DNA from: Aurelia coerulea
Lineage: Eukaryota > Cnidaria > Scyphozoa > Semaeostomeae > Ulmaridae
Reading direction: 5' to 3'
NCBI GenBank assembly: GCA_039566865.1
Contig: CM076957.1
Location: 4,969,896-5,033,895 of the forward strand
Length of the DNA stretch: 64,000 nt
In this document: positions 63,370 through 64,000 of the stretch, in pieces
How positions within the stretch are numbered: the first letter of the stretch is position 1
How the letters are laid out: each line of letters starts with the position of its first letter
Translations under genes and position numbers: made by a program
The notes under the pieces: model-generated
What the model was told of the DNA's origin: nothing
Seen by the model: only the letters and a program-made list of their open reading frames with translations
Database searches by the model: none

Positions 63370-63757
63370 TACATTCATTTTTTTATCAGAAACTAAGGTC
63401 CAATGCTGGTAGGCAGTTTCTTAAATTTTTGGGCCATTTTGCTGCCAAAAGTTTCTTATGTGTTTCTTATATTTATAATGCCAGAAGTGTAGAGTTAATT
63501 TTGTTTTGTCTAAAGGGCTCCCAGATTACTTAGTAAGATCTCAAACAAGTAAATAACACAATTCGCACTCGAAATAATGTCCAAACAGTAGCTATAACTG
63601 TACACTGTCAAAAGATTTTTGAGCTGGGAAAATTAAAATTATAAATTACAAAAGTTTCTTAGCTTTTTCAATTCCGTTAGGGTTGTTCCTTAACTTTCGA
63701 AAAATTGAGCCTACCGTTGTTTTTTATAAGCGGATTCTTATAAAAAAAAATGAGTGT
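63370..63757. mobile_element. TACACG/AAGAAACT family MITE, degraded copy D
   Basis: TTTTTTATCAGAAACTAAGG at the left and GATTCTTATAAAAAAAAATG + AGTGTA at the right, with AGTTTCTTA words between. Confidence 0.5.
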
Positions 63758-64000
63758 AGTCCAAGTAAGTCTCACTTTTAATTCCTCAGTCGATTCATTG
63801 GGCGATAGTTTTTGTCGTTCGTTCTTCTGAGGAAGGAAAGACTTGGACACAGGGCCGCATTTAAGTCTGTTGGGGCCCTGGGCCCAAAACTGGTTGGGGC
63901 CCCTTAGAATATACCTAAAAAAATGTGTATCATAGTACTCGCGATACTCTGTTAGCACGTATGCCATGTATGGGTAAGGCCACCAGATTCAGCCGTAGCC
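63758..64000. other. Unassigned sequence at window end
   Basis: It contains CCTCAGTCGATTCATTGGGC, shared with 12970-12990, and GGGGCCCTGGGCCCAAAACT, likely part of another repeat running out of the window. Confidence 0.35.

Overview
This is AT-rich, repeat-dominated animal DNA, not bacterial: genes with spliced exons, a class A GPCR, jockey/CR1-type LINEs and dozens of small inverted-repeat transposons. The style of the LINE reverse transcriptase, the abundant hairpin MITEs ending TAGCC...GGCTA, the ACCGGGTGTCCC-type termini and a short run of TTAGGG-type telomere repeat fit an anthozoan cnidarian, perhaps an octocoral. That assignment is recollection of family style, not a search result.

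Two host genes can be supported. An intronless rhodopsin-family GPCR (478 aa) lies on the minus strand at 26045-27481. A previously hidden multi-exon minus-strand gene runs from at least 51906 down to its stop codon at 33396. It encodes the end of a tetraspan membrane domain (MS4A/CD20-like in layout) followed by a long Gln/Asn/Pro-rich tail ending in a PPAY motif. Nearly all its exons are symmetric phase 0-0, and its introns are packed with transposons. Two weaker coding signals lie inside the same interval: a possible two-exon plus-strand gene (44439-45720) and minus-strand coding-like fragments at 39939-40455, one of them cut by a transposon.

Layout: 1-600 an inverted repeat cut by a mini-hairpin; 908-2833 a foldback-like element; 3508-4115 a 162-bp tandem array; 4.7-9.0 kb Tc1-like, hAT-like and G-run-ended elements; 10.45 kb a tRNA-derived SINE; 13.4-15.8 kb a large inverted repeat carrying three later insertions; 16.1-16.6 kb a perfect 450-bp palindrome; 17-25 kb assorted MITEs; 26-27.5 kb the GPCR; 28-33 kb MITEs and repeated AAGAAACT-type elements; 33.4-52 kb the tetraspan gene with LINEs and MITEs in its introns; 52.3-54.7 kb a TTAA element, a LINE tail and a three-level nest of elements; 56.4-57.2 kb a decayed LINE; 57.7-61.0 kb a foldback element whose arms are 21/63-bp tandem arrays and whose loop holds telomere repeats; 61-64 kb further hairpins and LINE tails.

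I did not find a new enzymatic or defence system. The most distinctive content is the density of recent, well-bounded transposons with visible target-site duplications and paralogous empty sites, and the tetraspan gene threaded through them. All coordinates and matches were read by eye, so repeat ends may be off by a few bases.
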